Shown: one piece after another, positions 16,225 to 25,818 of the stretch
Layout of the letters: every line of letters starts with the position of its first letter
Position numbering within the stretch: position 1 is the stretch's first letter
NCBI RefSeq assembly: GCF_003569005.1
Contig: NZ_BCUR01000004.1
Span: forward strand, 1,080,003-1,144,002
Direction of reading: 5' to 3'
DNA from: Vibrio superstes
Lineage (GTDB): Bacteria > Pseudomonadota > Gammaproteobacteria > Enterobacterales > Vibrionaceae
DNA length: 64,000 nt
Made by a program: the position numbers and the translations under genes
The notes under the pieces: model-generated
Database searches by the model: none
What the model saw: only the letters and a program-made list of their open reading frames with translations
What the model was told of the DNA's origin: nothing

Positions 16225-17406
16225 TCATCCGTTTGGCACTTCACTCTTGAAGCCGCGGTAGATATTGCCGTAGGTAATAATTGAGAACAGTGCAATTACA
16301 CAACCAAGTTGCCATGCTTGGGTGAGTCCAAGTGCCATCAATCCCATACTCACAATTGAAGAAATAATCATTTGCCCACCGCCCGACATTGCCGCGGCAA
16401 CACCTGCTTTATGCCCGTATGGTTGCATTATCATTGCTTGCGCACAGGGCAGAGCTAAGCCATTGCCCAGCACCATAAATAATTGCCCGACCATCAACCA
16501 TAGAGGCTCTAACGGGCAGAATATCAGCCAAATCGCGCCAATCATTTGCAGAAATGGGGTGATTCGTAGTGTTTTATGGATGCCAATGGCTGGCCTGAGT
16601 CGGTTGCTCAAAGAGGTACCAATCAACATTCCTGCCGTTGGGATTAATGCCCATAAGGCGTATTGATCTGAGGTCATGCCAATTTGGTCTTGCATGATGA
16701 AGGGCATCAATGAAACCGTGGTCACCACTAGGCTAAAGTTGAGCCATGAGATACTTGAAAAGCTAATGAAGTAGCGCGAGCCGAGCAATTCTTTATATTG
16801 GCCTATCATCGACCCCACAGATGGAACCTTGCGCTTGTCTAACATCGTCTCCTTAAAGTTCATCATCAGTACCAGCCAAGCAACTGCGACGTAGCAGAGC
16901 AAAGAAATAAACACCATGCCCCAGCCAAAGTAGTGGTTAATAAAACCACCGATGACGGGAGCAACTAATGGAGTGAGCGAGGCCACCATTGCGATGTAAG
17001 AGAGCGCCGTAGGCAATTGTGAACCTGTATAGCTATCACGAGTTGATGCCCTTGCTAGAACGGCACAGCACCCTGTACCTAATCCTTGTAGGAAGCGACC
17101 CAGCACCATGGCGTGGAATGAGTTCGAATACAGGATAATGGCTCCCAACCCTAGCATTGCAATCAACAATCCACTCAAAAGCACTTTTTTACGGCCAAGG
17201 GCATCAGAAATGGGGCCATAGATGAATTGCGAAGGTCCAAATCCAAGTAAGTAAATACCTACTAGTAATTGAGCCTGATCCAATGTGATTGAGAAATCTT
17301 TGGCAATCCAAGGAAGAGATGGAAAAACGAGGCCCATACTCAACTGACCAATACTGATGATCAAACAGGCGAGAAAAATAGGCTTTTTACGAAATAGCTG
17401 AGTCAT
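16225..17406 (-). CDS. Bcr/EmrD-type MFS drug exporter
   Basis: 393 residues with twelve predicted membrane segments. The MFS motif between helices 2 and 3 is present (GPISDALGRKKVLL, about residues 63-77), as are GRFLQGLGTGCCAVLARAS in helix 4 and SLTPLVAPVIGGFI in helix 5, typical of the Bcr/CflA/EmrD group of proton-driven multidrug exporters. It converges on maa and shares its terminator. No local regulator is coupled to it. The substrate cannot be inferred. Confidence 0.85.
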   Translation of the reverse strand: MTQLFRKKPIFLACLIISIGQLSMGLVFPSLPWIAKDFSITLDQAQLLVGIYLLGFGPSQFIYGPISDALGRKKVLLSGLLIAMLGLGAIILYSNSFHAMVLGRFLQGLGTGCCAVLARASTRDSYTGSQLPTALSYIAMVASLTPLVAPVIGGFINHYFGWGMVFISLLCYVAVAWLVLMMNFKETMLDKRKVPSVGSMIGQYKELLGSRYFISFSSISWLNFSLVVTTVSLMPFIMQDQIGMTSDQYALWALIPTAGMLIGTSLSNRLRPAIGIHKTLRITPFLQMIGAIWLIFCPLEPLWLMVGQLFMVLGNGLALPCAQAMIMQPYGHKAGVAAAMSGGGQMIISSIVSMGLMALGLTQAWQLGCVIALFSIITYGNIYRGFKSEVPNG

Positions 17407-17517
17407 GGGTGTCCGGCTTGGTATACGCGATGAGTATTAGAAGGAGAGTCATCGTGCTAAATTAGAAATTGAACCAGGGGTTCACCTAGCAGTATACCAA
17501 GCTTGTATGACTTTTTC

Positions 17518-18906
17518 TTAGCCTTTTGTGTTAGGGATGTGAAACACAATCTTAAGGCCAGCTTCTTGTATTGAATCGCTGAAACTAATATCGATATCCA
17601 TCTCATGCAGTTTTGCTACTACCGCCACTAATGCGAGTCCAAGGCCATGTCCTGGGGTATTTCTAGATTTGTCTGCACGGTATAAGCGTTGCATAATCTT
17701 CTGCTGTTGATCCTTAGGCACGCCAGGACCGTTGTCTTTAATAATGAGAGCGTCTTGCGATAACTGTATACTGACATGTGCCTGATTAGGGCAATACTTA
17801 TAGGCATTATCAAGCAGGTTGTAGATCAAGCGAAACAGTAAGGAAGGCTCACCTTTCATGACCACGGGTGAAACGTCTATAGAGAGTGTTTGCTGCTTTT
17901 CTTCTAGTTGGGCCTCGGCAAGTTCAGCCGCATCTTGGATGATGCGAGAGAGGTCTAGATCGACAAACTGGCTTTTATCGCCAATATTTTCAAGCTTACT
18001 GAGTTCAAGCATGGCATTGAAGGTCTGCAGTAGATCATCAAACTCTTGTTGAATCTGAGTAATTTGTTCATCAGTTTGGTGTGTGTGTTCAGCGCCACTC
18101 TCTAGGGTAGATAGGCGGTTTTTGATGCGTGTAAGGGGCGTTCTTAGGTCGTGAGCAACAGCGTCAGTCACCCCTTGGATCTGCGTGATAGATGACTCAA
18201 TCTCATCCAACATAGCATTGATGTAGTGTGCGATATTATCCCACTCATCATGAGAGTTATTGGTTTGAATTCTGCCCCCAAAACGTCCTTTCTCTATCTG
18301 AGAAACCACCGAATGTATGCCGGATAATTGTGACTTCATCTTGCGGCGTATTATCCAGCTTGGGATAAGTGCGATAAAAAAGGCACAAATGAGCACCACG
18401 ATGGCGGCATTTTCAAAGTTTTCACGTACCTGCCATAGGTATTCGCTATCGGTGGCAACCAGAACAGAATAACCGTCCATTTCAAACTGACAGCCTTCCA
18501 ATAGAGAGAGGTTGCCACTATTTCCTCGGACAACAGGAAACGGCTTGAGTGTTGGACATGAGGGCAGGGTGCTTGGGAAATGATTGAGGGACCCATAGAT
18601 CTCGCTTGTGTCACTTCGCAACACAGTGATAATACCATGTGGGTCGTAAAGGGTGTCATCAAGAAGGTCGGGTAAGGCGCTAGGTGCATTGGCTTCACTG
18701 ACGCTTTGTAACTGCTGTGCGTGTTGTAGCAAGATTTGCTGACGTGACTGTATCAGCGGTTGTATGCTTAGTTGGTAGATAGTGAATAATGCTACTGCTA
18801 CGGCAAGCCAAAGCATGATTGCTATAGACAAAGAGAGCCGCCACAGAGAGTGACGACGCCATGTGTTGATTACCAATGCCTTGCCTTGAGCTAGCAGGTT
18901 ATTCAT
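17518..18906 (-). CDS. Sensor histidine kinase
   Basis: 462 residues: membrane helices at about 24-44 and 167-187, a periplasmic domain of about 120 residues between them with two cysteines (SCPTL, EGCQF), a HAMP region, a HisKA domain with the phosphorylated His252 (AVAHDLRTPLTR), and an ATPase domain with YNLLDNAYKY (N box) and IKDNGPGVP (G1). Its first codons overlap the response regulator stop by 4 bp (ATGA), so the two are translationally coupled. With the PepSY gene it forms a three-gene operon. The signal is unknown; a cation or an envelope peptide is plausible. Confidence 0.9.
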   Translation of the reverse strand: MNNLLAQGKALVINTWRRHSLWRLSLSIAIMLWLAVAVALFTIYQLSIQPLIQSRQQILLQHAQQLQSVSEANAPSALPDLLDDTLYDPHGIITVLRSDTSEIYGSLNHFPSTLPSCPTLKPFPVVRGNSGNLSLLEGCQFEMDGYSVLVATDSEYLWQVRENFENAAIVVLICAFFIALIPSWIIRRKMKSQLSGIHSVVSQIEKGRFGGRIQTNNSHDEWDNIAHYINAMLDEIESSITQIQGVTDAVAHDLRTPLTRIKNRLSTLESGAEHTHQTDEQITQIQQEFDDLLQTFNAMLELSKLENIGDKSQFVDLDLSRIIQDAAELAEAQLEEKQQTLSIDVSPVVMKGEPSLLFRLIYNLLDNAYKYCPNQAHVSIQLSQDALIIKDNGPGVPKDQQQKIMQRLYRADKSRNTPGHGLGLALVAVVAKLHEMDIDISFSDSIQEAGLKIVFHIPNTKG

Positions 18907-19589
18907 GTTGCTTTTACCATCCGATAGCCAGCACCACGTACCGTTTCAATGAGGTTAGGCTGCCCTTCAATTTCTAGCTTCTTTCTCAGGCGTGCAATGT
19001 GTACGTCTATGACATTGGTTTGAGGGTCAAAGTTGTAATCCCATACCGCCTCAAACAGTAGCGAGCGCGTCACCACTTGCCCAGCATGCTCCACCAAGTA
19101 GCGCAGTAGCTTAAACTCTTTCGCTTGCAGGTTAACCTTTTGCGAAGCCACGTAGACCTCTTGCGACAACAGGTCTAACTGAATATGGCCATTGCGAAGC
19201 TGGCTCTGAATCGATGGGGCGGATGACGACACCGCTCTACTTGCTAGGATCTCTACACGGGCTATTAGTTCTGCTAACGCGAAGGGTTTTGTTAAATAGT
19301 CATCACCCCCTTGTTTTAGCCCTTTTACTCGTTCATCTACGCTATCTAGTGCACTAAGGATAAGCACGCGAGCAGTGGTATTTGCTGCTCGTAAAGTGGA
19401 AAGTACGGTGAGGCCGTCGATAGAGGGCAACATGCGATCGAGCACGATCACTTGATACTCTCCTTCAAGGGCAAGAAACAAACCATCCTGCCCATTATCT
19501 GCGCTATCTACCTCATAGCCTTGTTGCTTGAGTGATTGACAAAGGTACTCTCGAGTATCCTTGTCATCTTCGATCACCAATACCTTCAC
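18903..19589 (-). CDS. OmpR/PhoB-family response regulator
   Basis: 228 residues. The receiver domain has the acidic pocket (IEDD), the phosphorylated Asp51 (VIVLDRMLP) and the conserved lysine in DYLTKPFA. The C-terminal winged helix shows the OmpR pattern (LQAKEFKLLRYLVEHAG, then VIDVHIARLRKKLE and VRGAGYRM). It lies between the PepSY gene (11-bp gap) and the kinase (4-bp overlap) and is its cognate partner. Confidence 0.92.
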   Translation of the reverse strand: MKVLVIEDDKDTREYLCQSLKQQGYEVDSADNGQDGLFLALEGEYQVIVLDRMLPSIDGLTVLSTLRAANTTARVLILSALDSVDERVKGLKQGGDDYLTKPFALAELIARVEILASRAVSSSAPSIQSQLRNGHIQLDLLSQEVYVASQKVNLQAKEFKLLRYLVEHAGQVVTRSLLFEAVWDYNFDPQTNVIDVHIARLRKKLEIEGQPNLIETVRGAGYRMVKAT

Positions 19590-19600
19590 TTAGACTGTCC

Positions 19601-20176
19601 TTATTTATGCTTCTTGTTCTTCATTACTGGGATTTCTTCACCAGTGGCCACATTAACCAGAAGCTTTTGTTTGCCTTGCTCAGTGCTCGCTAGCTCGACT
19701 TCATAAAAGACGATGCCTTTTTTGCTTTCAAGTTCGACTTCTAAAGCCTTAGCTGAGTATTTTTCTTCCAGCTCGGTCAGCTTTTTCAGAATATCAAATT
19801 CGGCTTTTTGCACTTGCTCAATAGCGTAGCGCTCATCGTCATCTAAGTCACTGAAACCAAAAGTGGTTAGGTTTTCAGATTCGTGTCTGAGTAGCGCACC
19901 ATCTTGCACTGAGTAGCTCATCTTATGCTCAAAGCCCTCGTCTAGGTCAACGACCTTAAATTCGTAAGCGAACATGGTGTCTTTGTAGTCATCTAGCTCT
20001 ACCTCAGTAACCACACCCGTTGAGATAGTGCGAATCTCAGGGGCTAGGTTCACTAGGGTGGCAGAGCCTGAGCTGAGCGCCATTAGGCTTAGCGCTGCTT
20101 CTTGTTGGTCGTCTGCATGAACAAATGGCACAACAGAAAGAAGGCTGGCAAATAGTCCGGTTTTAAGTAGTTTCAT
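19601..20176 (-). CDS. Periplasmic PepSY-like protein of the two-component operon
   Basis: 191 residues with a signal peptide ending VPFVHA (about residue 21). Two related alpha-beta blocks follow, each with strands such as VVTEVELDDYKDTMFAYEFKVV and KALEVELESKKGIVFYEVEL, the fold expected of paired PepSY domains. It is first in the operon with the regulator and kinase, and GAGGAAAA precedes the start. PepSY proteins beside two-component systems are thought to modulate the sensor or bind metal or peptides; here that is inference. Confidence 0.72.
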   Translation of the reverse strand: MKLLKTGLFASLLSVVPFVHADDQQEAALSLMALSSGSATLVNLAPEIRTISTGVVTEVELDDYKDTMFAYEFKVVDLDEGFEHKMSYSVQDGALLRHESENLTTFGFSDLDDDERYAIEQVQKAEFDILKKLTELEEKYSAKALEVELESKKGIVFYEVELASTEQGKQKLLVNVATGEEIPVMKNKKHK

Positions 20177-20401
20177 GTTTGTTTTCCTCGGCTAGGTAGT
20201 AATTGGGAAATAATGGGCAAGAGCATGGGTGACTGAAAATAGAAACGCATAAGCTGTTGCACATACCAGTAGTCCGCGTTTGTTTTTGTGTCTCACTTTC
20301 GTTTCGCTCCATGTCTCTCGATATGCAATTACTATAAAGGGCCGAGATAAACCCAAGATGGAGAGAAGATTAAATAAAATTAATCTTCTCAAAAGAGGGG
20401 A

Positions 20402-21304
20402 TTAATAGTGCCAAGGGAACTTGGTGAAATCCTTCGCGCGCTTCTCAAGGAAGGCATCTCGGCCTTCTTGTGCTTCATCAGTGCCATAGGCTAGGCGAGT
20501 GGCTTCACCAGCAAATAACTGTTGCCCAACCAAACCATCATCAGGCAAGTTGAAACCATATTTCAGCATACGCATTGCAGTAGGAGATTTACTGTTGATC
20601 TCGGCTGCCCAGCGCAGTGCTTCTGTTTCAAGGTCGATGTGATCGATGACCTTATTCACCATGCCCATGTCATAGGCTTCTTGAGCGGTGTAATTAAAGC
20701 CGCAGAAGAAGATCTCTCGAGCACGCTTTTGGCCTATCATTTTAGCCAGATATGCGGAACCGTAACCAGAATCAAAGGACGCAACATCTGGGTCGGTTTG
20801 TTTAAAGACTGCGTGCTCTTTTGAGGCAAGTGTCAGGTCACACACGACATGTAAGCTATGCCCGCCGCCCACGGCCCAGCCAGGCACCACTGCAATGACT
20901 ACCTTTGGCATAAAGCGAATTAAGCGCTGAACCTCTAGGATATGTAAGCGTCCCATACGTGCCACGTCCGCCACGTTCTCACCATCGCCCTCATATTTAT
21001 AGCCATCTTTGCCACGAATACGTTGATCACCACCAGAAGAGAAAGACCATTGTCCTTTTTTAGAAGGACCATTACCGGTCAATAAAACGCAGCCTACATC
21101 TGACCACTGCCTTGCGTGATCAAGTGCAGTATACAGCTCGTCTACCGTTCTAGGGCGGAAGGCATTGAGGCAATCGGGACGGTCAAAGGCAATACGAACT
21201 GTCCCTTGGGTCTTACTTCTATGATAGGTAATATCTTCGAAGTCAAAACCGGGTACAGCTTCCCAAAGTTCGGGATTAAAAATAGATGAATTGGTGTCAG
21301 TCAT
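20402..21304 (-). CDS. menB: 1,4-dihydroxy-2-naphthoyl-CoA synthase, long type
   Basis: 300 residues of the crotonase fold. It resembles actinobacterial MenB (the ~314-residue M. tuberculosis protein) more than E. coli MenB: shared features are DITYHR, GNGPSKKG before SSGGDQRIRG, GRLHILEVQRLIRFMPKVV, AEINSKSPTAMRMLK and GQQLFAGEATRLAY. The enzyme closes the second ring in menaquinone synthesis from succinylbenzoyl-CoA. The oxyanion and catalytic regions (WAVGGGHSLH, DVASFDSGYGSAY with the conserved Asp) are intact. No other men gene is nearby. The ATG at 21304 is preferred over an in-frame GTG twelve bases upstream. Confidence 0.85.
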   Translation of the reverse strand: MTDTNSSIFNPELWEAVPGFDFEDITYHRSKTQGTVRIAFDRPDCLNAFRPRTVDELYTALDHARQWSDVGCVLLTGNGPSKKGQWSFSSGGDQRIRGKDGYKYEGDGENVADVARMGRLHILEVQRLIRFMPKVVIAVVPGWAVGGGHSLHVVCDLTLASKEHAVFKQTDPDVASFDSGYGSAYLAKMIGQKRAREIFFCGFNYTAQEAYDMGMVNKVIDHIDLETEALRWAAEINSKSPTAMRMLKYGFNLPDDGLVGQQLFAGEATRLAYGTDEAQEGRDAFLEKRAKDFTKFPWHY

Positions 21305-21525
21305 AATAATTCTCACTGGATGTTTCTATTAGGCTAGGAATTTGCTTGGTGTCAGTCAACATGAGTCTATGATTTGTTGGGTTTTTTCGTTACTTGTGTC
21401 GTTAAATTCAGCAATGTCATAAGATTTCGGTCAAGGATTTCGAAATAGTGGATTGAACAACTATCTTGATGATGAACTTTTGTTATTATCGAGAGATATG
21501 AAACAAAATGTTAAGCAAGGACGAT

Positions 21526-22962
21526 ATGAATTTTTTTGTAGAGAAGAATGTAGCGAGAACATTCATAGTTTCAGCGGTAGCACTTGGCTTGGCTGCGTGT
21601 AGTGTCAGCACTGATTATGATAAACAAGTAGGCGCGCAAAATGCGAGAGCGGTTGAAATGCAAATGGGCGTGTACGATAAAAATGAGATGGAAGCGTACG
21701 TACAGCAAATCGGTGCTCGTTTAGTAAGTCACATTGAGAACCCTGAATTTGAGTTCCAGTTCAAGATAGTTGATGACGCCATCCCGAATGCATTTGCACT
21801 TCCTGGTGGGTACATTTTTGTATCACGTGGATTACTTAGCCTAGTGAATAATGAAGATGAGCTCGCCTGTGTAATGGCGCACGAGATTATTCACGTGACC
21901 GAACGTCACTCAGTGAAACAGATGCAATCGAGCGTGCTTCCAGGTCTTGTAGAGCTGCCGGGTAATATTGTGGGTGGTGTCATTAATGAAGATCTCGGTG
22001 ATCTTATCAATGCGCCAATCACGACCAGCAATAGCTTGTTGATGGCGGGCTATAGTCGTGGCCATGAAAGTGAAGCCGACAGACTGGGCATTCAGCTGGC
22101 AGCAAAAGCGGGCTACGACCCTCTTGCGATGAACAGCATCTTGAGCCGCCTTAATAGAGCGGTAGAGATCCAAACCAAGCAAGAGTCGGAAAAAAGCTAT
22201 TTTGATTCTCACCCGTATACGCCAGATCGTGTATCCGACGTGGAAAAGGAAGCAAAAGCTCTCAACGTTGCTGAATTGGCACCAATCCACAAAGATTTCG
22301 TTTCTCAAATCGATGGTCTACTGGTGGGAGAAAATCCAGGCAAGGGATTGTTTAGAGAGCAAACCTTCTTACAGCCTGATATGAAATTTGTTATCGACTT
22401 CCCTGAAGAGTGGCAAACAGTCAATCAAGCGGCTGCTGTAGCAGCGGTGGATAAAGAACAAGATGCAGCGGTCGTATTGAGTATTGCATCTAACGAGTTT
22501 AGTGCCAAAGAGCATGCACTTCGCTTCCAAAATGAGCTTAAGCGCCGTTATAACATGGAGTTAGATGTTGATGAGAAGAAGCTGGGTTGGGGCAATTCCA
22601 TCTACAGTATCACACTCACCAATGAGCAAAAGCAGGGTACCAGTTATATGACTCGTGGTTGGATTAACCTAGGTATTGATACCTATCAGATTGTGACGAT
22701 CTCCACTGAAGATAAGCAGAAGGTTGCCAATGATAGTGCTAGCACTTTCCGCCCAATGTCAGAGGAAGAATTGGCGTCTATTACTCAATTAGAACTTAAG
22801 GTTGTTGATGCCAAGCAAGGCGAGACAATCGATACCGTCTATAAAGAAAGTAACAGTAAGACCTCCGCCGAAATGTTAGCGGTCATGAACGCTGTCGATG
22901 AGGCAGAAGCGCTTAAATCTGGAGATAAAGTAAAGGTTATCGTTGAAGCGCCTTACAAGTAG
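21526..22962 (+). CDS. M48-family metalloprotease lipoprotein
   Basis: 478 residues. A lipoprotein signal with the lipobox LAAC (Cys25) anchors it, probably to the outer membrane. The zinc site HEIIH is at residues 119-123 and the third ligand lies in HESEADRLG. A C-terminal domain of about 200 residues (from about 270) carries no motif I know, unlike the TPR domain of BepA. The ATG at 21526 is chosen over one 18 bp upstream because AAGGA lies just before it and the signal peptide then has normal length. By family it degrades or assists folding of envelope proteins. Confidence 0.87.
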   Translation: MNFFVEKNVARTFIVSAVALGLAACSVSTDYDKQVGAQNARAVEMQMGVYDKNEMEAYVQQIGARLVSHIENPEFEFQFKIVDDAIPNAFALPGGYIFVSRGLLSLVNNEDELACVMAHEIIHVTERHSVKQMQSSVLPGLVELPGNIVGGVINEDLGDLINAPITTSNSLLMAGYSRGHESEADRLGIQLAAKAGYDPLAMNSILSRLNRAVEIQTKQESEKSYFDSHPYTPDRVSDVEKEAKALNVAELAPIHKDFVSQIDGLLVGENPGKGLFREQTFLQPDMKFVIDFPEEWQTVNQAAAVAAVDKEQDAAVVLSIASNEFSAKEHALRFQNELKRRYNMELDVDEKKLGWGNSIYSITLTNEQKQGTSYMTRGWINLGIDTYQIVTISTEDKQKVANDSASTFRPMSEEELASITQLELKVVDAKQGETIDTVYKESNSKTSAEMLAVMNAVDEAEALKSGDKVKVIVEAPYK

Positions 22963-23031
22963 CTAGCGCAAAGAGACAAATAAAAGATAAGCGCTAATTT
23001 AAGTTATTGCGCTTTCCTGTGGTCAACAGAG

Positions 23032-23058
23032 AGGAACTCAAATTGAGTTCCTTTTTAA
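23032..23058 (+). terminator. Terminator after the M48 protease gene
   Basis: Stem AGGAACTCAA/TTGAGTTCCT followed by a T run, about 70 bp after the stop. Confidence 0.82.
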
Positions 23059-23250
23059 TTGGGTGTTAGCTTTAGAAAAACTGTTATCGGTTTGCTCGAA
23101 GGGTGGGCTGGCTAACTCACTTTTGCCCCTTTATGTTTTAAGTTAGTTTTTTTGCACGGCATTTAATTTGGCATTTAACTTACTTTTTCTTATGAGACAA
23201 ATTCTAGAAATGTGGCCAAACTTGTTCATCCACTACAATTCACTATTAAT

Positions 23251-24513
23251 TCAAAAATCAACTCTCGCTCTTACACCAAAGATAGTTTCTGCATTTTCTG
23301 GCACATCTGACATTAAGGGGTTGTCAATGTATTGGATGCTGGGTGTGACAGCAAAGTGCTGAGATACTTGAAAGTTATAAAACAGCTCTGATGATATTTG
23401 AGACTCTCCACCCAACCCATTCTTATGGCCATTCGCAAAGCGCCCATAGTTAGTAGCAATACCAATAAAGTCAGAACGAGACATTACTTTATACAGGATT
23501 CCGAAGGTAGCAGTGTTATTAAAGAAATCATGGTCTCCTTCAGAAAAGCCAACTTTAGCAAACGGCATGAATACATCGTTGAACGTCCAATTTATGGCGC
23601 TCGATACACCCCAAACGGCTTCTTGACCATAATCTTCTCGTTCATCCGTGTGCCATGCTGCAATATGCAAATTTTTGTAGTAACGATCGCCTTTAGTCGG
23701 ACTCCAACCTAGATGAACCCACTTGAAAAACTCAGCGCCACCTTCAAAGAACACGTTACCATCGCCGCCGTAACCATTGGCATCTGTGACGCCACCTTGC
23801 ACATAAACAGAGTCGTTAAACCAATGCCCAGCGGCAATACCCCAAGCCGTATCGGGTAATGCTTGAGATGTTTCTAGTAGAATATTCACATTTGAAAACG
23901 TTGTTTGAGGGTTTACATAGCCCTGAACACTAAGGTAATCATTTGGGTCGTAAGAACCAATAATGTATCCCGTATCCTTGTCTATTCTCTGGTTCCAAGC
24001 CATCGTTATAATTTTAAAATTACCGTCAAAATCACCAAATTGCGTAGCAGTGACGCCGTATTGACCAAATTTACCAAAGGTACCTGGTGCGCCATTTCGA
24101 CCTAACGCATGTCGATTGTCTACCAGTAAAGAAAAGTAACCTGGGGTAGCGGTGTCTTTGCCTATCACCGTCCATTGCAGATTCAATCTAAAGTTTCCCC
24201 CCCAGCCATTATCATCGCCATTGGTTTGATACATTGTCGAATAATGGCCACCAAATTTTAATCCATACTCGTCATCCAATTTGGCTTTGAATGGCTTCCA
24301 GTCTGAAAAAGCGCTATCCAAGATAGGAAAACGAAATGCCGGACTTTTGGGACGGTGAGCTTCTTCAAATTGACCTTGTGGGCTATCTGGTCCCCCGAAC
24401 TGCGGCTGTTCAGCATGATTTGAATTTTCACTCTGATTCTGAGTATCCTCACTCATTACTTGTAACGGAGAAAGCAATACTAAAAGAGTTAATAGACGAC
24501 TAAATTTATTCAT
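23251..24513 (-). CDS. OprB-family carbohydrate-type porin
   Basis: About 420 residues with a signal peptide (MNKFSRLLTLLVLLSPLQVMS). The sequence is rich in aromatic beta strands and fits the OprB group of outer-membrane porins (GGHYSTMYQTNGDD, GYFSLLVDNRHALG, AAGHWFNDSVYVQGGVTDANG, C-terminal FGVRARVDF ending in Phe). The frame extends upstream to 24600, but the ATG at 24513 gives a proper signal peptide. It is the last gene of a minus-strand group with the GYD, DUF3299 and deacylase genes. OprB proteins admit sugars or other small solutes; the substrate here could instead be amino-acid conjugates. Confidence 0.83.
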   Translation of the reverse strand: MNKFSRLLTLLVLLSPLQVMSEDTQNQSENSNHAEQPQFGGPDSPQGQFEEAHRPKSPAFRFPILDSAFSDWKPFKAKLDDEYGLKFGGHYSTMYQTNGDDNGWGGNFRLNLQWTVIGKDTATPGYFSLLVDNRHALGRNGAPGTFGKFGQYGVTATQFGDFDGNFKIITMAWNQRIDKDTGYIIGSYDPNDYLSVQGYVNPQTTFSNVNILLETSQALPDTAWGIAAGHWFNDSVYVQGGVTDANGYGGDGNVFFEGGAEFFKWVHLGWSPTKGDRYYKNLHIAAWHTDEREDYGQEAVWGVSSAINWTFNDVFMPFAKVGFSEGDHDFFNNTATFGILYKVMSRSDFIGIATNYGRFANGHKNGLGGESQISSELFYNFQVSQHFAVTPSIQYIDNPLMSDVPENAETIFGVRARVDF

Positions 24514-24620
24514 ACAGATGCTCGTTGGAAGTAGGGGGAGTCTTGTTGTTTCATTTGATTGATAATGCAGTGGGCACTTAATGATCTCCCACTGATTCAT
24601 GTTTGTTTCCCTGCAAAGAA

Positions 24621-25037
24621 TTACTTTTTTGTATCCATTGTGTCTTTTACGCTCTTAAACACTTGCTCTGCTGTTTTGGTATCCATGACTTCAATGAACT
24701 CAATTTTATCCATGAAACCTTGTGCTGTTCGCATGTAAGTGATTTTTGCAATATCAAGTGAACTTGGAAAAGCAACAACGCCGTAGTTCATTGGCTCCCC
24801 TACTGCTAACCAATAACTCACCAGCTCTCCCCCCATTGCTTCAATTGCCGGGCGAGCCGTTTCTTCCATGTTTCCACCCGATTGAATTACGCCAGCCCAA
24901 GCTTGCGCATTTGGCTTCGCAATCATTAAGTAGCATTTCATTGTGGTTTCTTCTTTCGCCATTACTGGAGCGGTAAAAGAAAAAGTGGCTGCGATTGCAA
25001 TAGAAGCGATAGCAAATAGTTTTTTAATCAAAGACAT
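24621..25037 (-). CDS. Secreted GYD-domain protein
   Basis: 138 residues with a signal peptide ending APVMA (about residue 27). The rest matches the GYD domain, a small ferredoxin-like alpha-beta fold: YLMIAKPNAQAWAGVI, ARPAIEAMGGELVSYWLAVGE, YGVVAFPSSLDIAKI. GYD proteins are usually cytoplasmic, so an exported one is unusual. It stands between the porin and the DUF3299 gene, with short gaps that suggest one operon. The role is unknown. Confidence 0.72.
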   Translation of the reverse strand: MSLIKKLFAIASIAIAATFSFTAPVMAKEETTMKCYLMIAKPNAQAWAGVIQSGGNMEETARPAIEAMGGELVSYWLAVGEPMNYGVVAFPSSLDIAKITYMRTAQGFMDKIEFIEVMDTKTAEQVFKSVKDTMDTKK

Positions 25038-25051
25038 AATTAATTCTCAAT

Positions 25052-25717
25052 TTAATAGTTAACAATAGTAAGAGCTTCCATTTTGTAGACAGACTCCACC
25101 TGAGTGTTGCCATCCACGATATGGATTTCTTGTTTGGTTTGACCAATGGAAAGTTCACCCTCCACCCATACAGGTTTCATCAAGTCTTCTAATTCAAATC
25201 CTTGTGGGTAGTCGATTAGAACGATTTGGTTCGGCGGTGGGGGTGGTGTATGGATACACTGACCGGCAATAGGGACTAGGTAGAATTGAATGACTTTCAA
25301 ACCATCCATCTCTACCGGTACGACAAATCCAGGTATTCTCCCATTCAGACCCTCTACTTTAGGGTTAGGTAAAAATGTTGCTGATTGACGCTGAAAAGCA
25401 TTTTGTCGACGCTTTTCAAAAATAGAGTTGTAATCAATCTTTTGAGCATCCAGTTGTTGACGCGCTTCTTCTGCTTTTGCCGTCAGCGCATCGCTCGGAG
25501 TCATATTCGGATGACTTTTTTCTGTTTCATATCGTGTGATGCTGTCTAACCAAATAATCTGTTGTGAACTTAAACCTTTAAATGGACTTTCCACCTCTAC
25601 GGGTTCAGGGCGCAGGTCTTGCCAACCTATGGTGTTTTTTGTTGTGTTTGCTAATGCCAGTGTAGAAAAAGACACAGCCAATACGCCGAGTGATAGCAGT
25701 TTAAAAAGATGCTTCAT
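25052..25717 (-). CDS. DUF3299 family secreted protein
   Basis: 221 residues with a signal peptide (hydrophobic stretch ending STLALA). The DUF3299 signature is clear: W-Q-D-L-R-P near the N-terminus, RIPGFVVPVEMDGLKVIQFYLVP, then GQCIHTPPPPPNQIVLI, where a cysteine and histidine precede the proline run and could bind metal. The frame begins upstream at 25801, but the ATG at 25717 (GGGG upstream) gives the signal peptide. The family is periplasmic with unknown function. It is in the same operon as the GYD gene (14-bp gap). Confidence 0.8.
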   Translation of the reverse strand: MKHLFKLLSLGVLAVSFSTLALANTTKNTIGWQDLRPEPVEVESPFKGLSSQQIIWLDSITRYETEKSHPNMTPSDALTAKAEEARQQLDAQKIDYNSIFEKRRQNAFQRQSATFLPNPKVEGLNGRIPGFVVPVEMDGLKVIQFYLVPIAGQCIHTPPPPPNQIVLIDYPQGFELEDLMKPVWVEGELSIGQTKQEIHIVDGNTQVESVYKMEALTIVNY

Positions 25718-25818
25718 TGAAACCCCAGGATTAAATATGAATAAAAAGTAAGACAGTTTGAGGGGCTTATAGATTGAGCCCCTCAGCCATTCCTTAGACA
25801 AGAATCCATTGTTTGTGA

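Noticed and set aside
20192..20392. 66-codon minus-strand ORF upstream of the PepSY gene
   Set aside because: No ribosome site and no known motif. The stretch more likely holds the operon promoter.
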